DNA from: an uncultured Buttiauxella sp.
Lineage (GTDB): Bacteria > Pseudomonadota > Gammaproteobacteria > Enterobacterales > Enterobacteriaceae
DNA: 64,000 nucleotides
Reading direction: 5' to 3'
Assembly: GCA_946480445.1 (NCBI GenBank)
Contig: CAMLJN010000005.1
Coordinates: 62,001-126,000, forward strand
How positions within the stretch are numbered: position 1 is the stretch's first letter; the number at the start of each line of letters is the position of its first letter. Made by a program: the position numbers and the translations under genes. Under the pieces are notes generated by a model. That model searched no databases. It had not been told where the DNA came from and was given only the letters and a program-made list of their open reading frames with translations. This document shows positions 62,371-64,000 of this stretch, one piece after another.

Positions 62371-63387
62371 ATGCCAAAAAAATCCATCTACGTTGCCTAT
62401 ACCGGTGGGACCATCGGGATGCAGCGTTCAGAACAGGGTTACATCCCCGTATCCGGTCATTTGCAGCGCCAGCTCGCGCTCATGCCGGAATTTCATCGTC
62501 AGGAGATGCCTGACTTCACGATCCATGAATACGATCCGCTAATGGACTCCTCGGATATGACGCCTGAGGACTGGCAGCATATCGCCGATGACATTAAAGC
62601 CCACTACGACGAATACGACGGTTTTGTGATTCTGCACGGCACGGACACCATGGCGTTTACCGCCTCGGCCCTGTCCTTTATGCTGGAAAATCTCAGCAAA
62701 CCGGTTATCGTCACCGGCTCACAGATCCCGCTTGCCGAGCTGCGTTCTGACGGGCAAATCAACCTGCTGAACTCGCTATATATTGCAGCCAATTTCCCGA
62801 TCAACGAAGTAAGCCTGTTCTTCAATAACCGGTTGTATCGCGGTAACAGAACGACCAAAGCCCATGCCGATGGCTTCGATGCTTTTGCCTCTCCTAACCT
62901 GCCGCCGCTGCTGGAAGCGGGGATTCATATTCGCCGCCTGAATACCCCCGCAGCCCCCCACGGTGAAGGCGAACTGATCGTTCATCCTATTACGCCCCAG
63001 CCCATTGGCGTGGTGACGATTTATCCGGGTATTTCTGCAGATGTCGTCGGGAATTTTTTACGCCAGCCGGTTAAAGCGCTGATTCTGCGTTCCTACGGCG
63101 TGGGCAATGCGCCTCAGCACGGCCCCTTCCTGCAGGAGCTACAGGAGGCCTGTTCCCGGGGCATTGTGGTGGTGAATCTCACTCAGTGTATGTCCGGTAA
63201 GGTAAATATGGGCGGCTATGCGACGGGTAATGCCCTTGCGCAGGCCGGGGTGGTCAGCGGCTACGATATGACGGTGGAAGCCACGCTCACCAAACTGCAC
63301 TATTTGTTAAGCCAGAACCTGGACGTGAAGGCCATACGTGAGGCGATGTCACGCAACCTGCGCGGCGAACTGACGCCTGATGAATAA
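62371..63387 (+). CDS. ansA: L-asparaginase I, cytoplasmic
   Basis: A 338-residue type I asparaginase, the E. coli length, from MPKKSIYVAYTGGTIG at 62371; the frame extends upstream without a start signal. The nucleophile Thr lies in TGGTIG and the second catalytic Thr in HGTDTMAFTASALSF. The allosteric and active-site segment TGSQIPLAELRSDGQINL is present. It has no signal peptide, so it is the low-affinity cytoplasmic enzyme. pncA follows after 9 bp and is probably in the same operon. Confidence 0.97.
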   Translation: MPKKSIYVAYTGGTIGMQRSEQGYIPVSGHLQRQLALMPEFHRQEMPDFTIHEYDPLMDSSDMTPEDWQHIADDIKAHYDEYDGFVILHGTDTMAFTASALSFMLENLSKPVIVTGSQIPLAELRSDGQINLLNSLYIAANFPINEVSLFFNNRLYRGNRTTKAHADGFDAFASPNLPPLLEAGIHIRRLNTPAAPHGEGELIVHPITPQPIGVVTIYPGISADVVGNFLRQPVKALILRSYGVGNAPQHGPFLQELQEACSRGIVVVNLTQCMSGKVNMGGYATGNALAQAGVVSGYDMTVEATLTKLHYLLSQNLDVKAIREAMSRNLRGELTPDE

Positions 63388-63396
63388 GGAACACTA

Positions 63397-64000
63397 ATGA
63401 ATAAACGCGCTCTGTTACTGGTCGATTTACAAAATGATTTTTGTGCCGGAGGAAGCCTCGCCGTGCCAGAGGGTGACAGCACGATCGAAGTAGCAAACGC
63501 TATGATCGCCCGCTGCAAAGCGCGCGGGGCGCTGGTTGTCGCCTCTAAGGACTGGCATCTTGCTAACCACGGCAGCTTTGCGAGCGTCCAGGGCACCATG
63601 CCCTACACTCGGGGTGAGCTTGACGGCTATCCGCAAACTTGGTGGCCCGATCACTGCGTGCAAAATACGGCGGGGGCAGAGTTTCATCCTCTGCTGAACA
63701 GCAAAGAGATTGATGCCGTGTTTCATAAAGGCGAAAACCTGTTGATCGACAGCTACAGCGCCTTCTATGACAATGGTCATCGCCAGAAAACCAACCTCGA
63801 TGCCTGGCTTAAAGAACGCGGTATTACGGATCTTATCGTGCTTGGCCTGGCGACAGACTACTGTGTCAAATTCACCGTGCTGGACGCGCTCGAGCTGGGC
63901 TATGAGGTGACGGTCATTACCGACGGCTGTCGTGGGGTCAATATCAACCCGCAGGACAGCCTGATGGCTTTCCAGGATATGTCCGTCGCGGGCGCCACGC
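63397..64000 (+). CDS. pncA: Nicotinamidase PncA, C-terminus outside window
   Basis: The first 201 codons of an isochorismatase-fold amidase; E. coli PncA has 213 residues, so only the last few are missing. The catalytic triad is Asp10 (LLVDLQNDF), Lys111 (VFHKGEN) and Cys156 (ATDYCVKFT). Metal ligands Asp52, His54 and His86 are present. It hydrolyses nicotinamide to nicotinate in NAD salvage, also acting on pyrazinamide. It starts 9 nt after ansA with AAGGA upstream. Confidence 0.96.
   Translation, partial: MNKRALLLVDLQNDFCAGGSLAVPEGDSTIEVANAMIARCKARGALVVASKDWHLANHGSFASVQGTMPYTRGELDGYPQTWWPDHCVQNTAGAEFHPLLNSKEIDAVFHKGENLLIDSYSAFYDNGHRQKTNLDAWLKERGITDLIVLGLATDYCVKFTVLDALELGYEVTVITDGCRGVNINPQDSLMAFQDMSVAGAT

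Overview
The window is a chromosomal segment of a bacterium in the Enterobacteriaceae. Gene order follows the part of the Escherichia coli chromosome that runs from selO (ydiU) to pncA, and most proteins look closely similar to their E. coli counterparts (compared from memory). It is not E. coli itself. There is a complete histidine-utilisation locus, a FosA gene, a LacI-type regulator, a sugar-methyltransferase-like gene and a small-ORF island, while gdhA-ynjI and the chb operon are missing from their usual places. The genus cannot be fixed from sequence reading alone. No rRNA, tRNA, IS element, transposase, integrase or CRISPR array was found.

Layout. 1-6000: selO (cut by the left edge), ydiV, an orphan LacI regulator, nlpC and the B12 genes btuD/btuE/btuC. 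6100-6500: a fosA gene placed between btuC and ihfA. 6565-14911: the translation block ihfA, pheT, pheS, pheM leader, rplT, rpmI, infC, thrS, all on the minus strand. It is interrupted at 10650-11663 by a two-gene plus-strand cassette: an M15-peptidase-like protein and a secreted partner. 15000-17050: a variable island with a UmuD-prime-like fragment behind a LexA box and four small ORFs, two of them lipoproteins, followed by ydiY with an in-frame stop. 18095-25405: pfkB, ydiZ, yniA, yniB, hxpB, ydjM (two LexA boxes), tcyP and a methyltransferase-like gene. 25472-32234: cedA, katE, a cold-shock gene, osmE, nadE, a YddG-like exporter and the SOS gene cho.

32239-40531 is a seven-gene hut locus in three units: hutH-hutU, hutF-hutD and hutI-hutG, with the repressor hutC divergent from hutH. 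It contains HutF (formiminoglutamate deiminase) and an N-formylglutamate deformylase-type HutG, so histidine should be degraded by the five-step, Pseudomonas-type route. Two identical 12-bp palindromes, one in each divergent promoter region, are probable HutC operators. The hutD product closely resembles E. coli Ves, whose gene lies between cho and spy in E. coli, so ves looks like a relic of this locus.

40613-49707: spy, the arginine-succinyltransferase operon astCADBE behind a sigma-54 promoter (with astE detached by 234 bp), xthA and a TVP38-family membrane protein. 49744-58412: the ynjBCD transporter, ynjE, ynjF, ynjA, nudG, ynjH and topB, with several overlapping ends. 58417-64000: selD, ydjA, sppA, ansA and pncA (cut by the right edge). 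Together ast, hut, ansA, pncA and nadE give a strong nitrogen-scavenging and NAD-salvage theme. LexA-type sites mark three SOS points: the UmuD-prime fragment, ydjM and cho.
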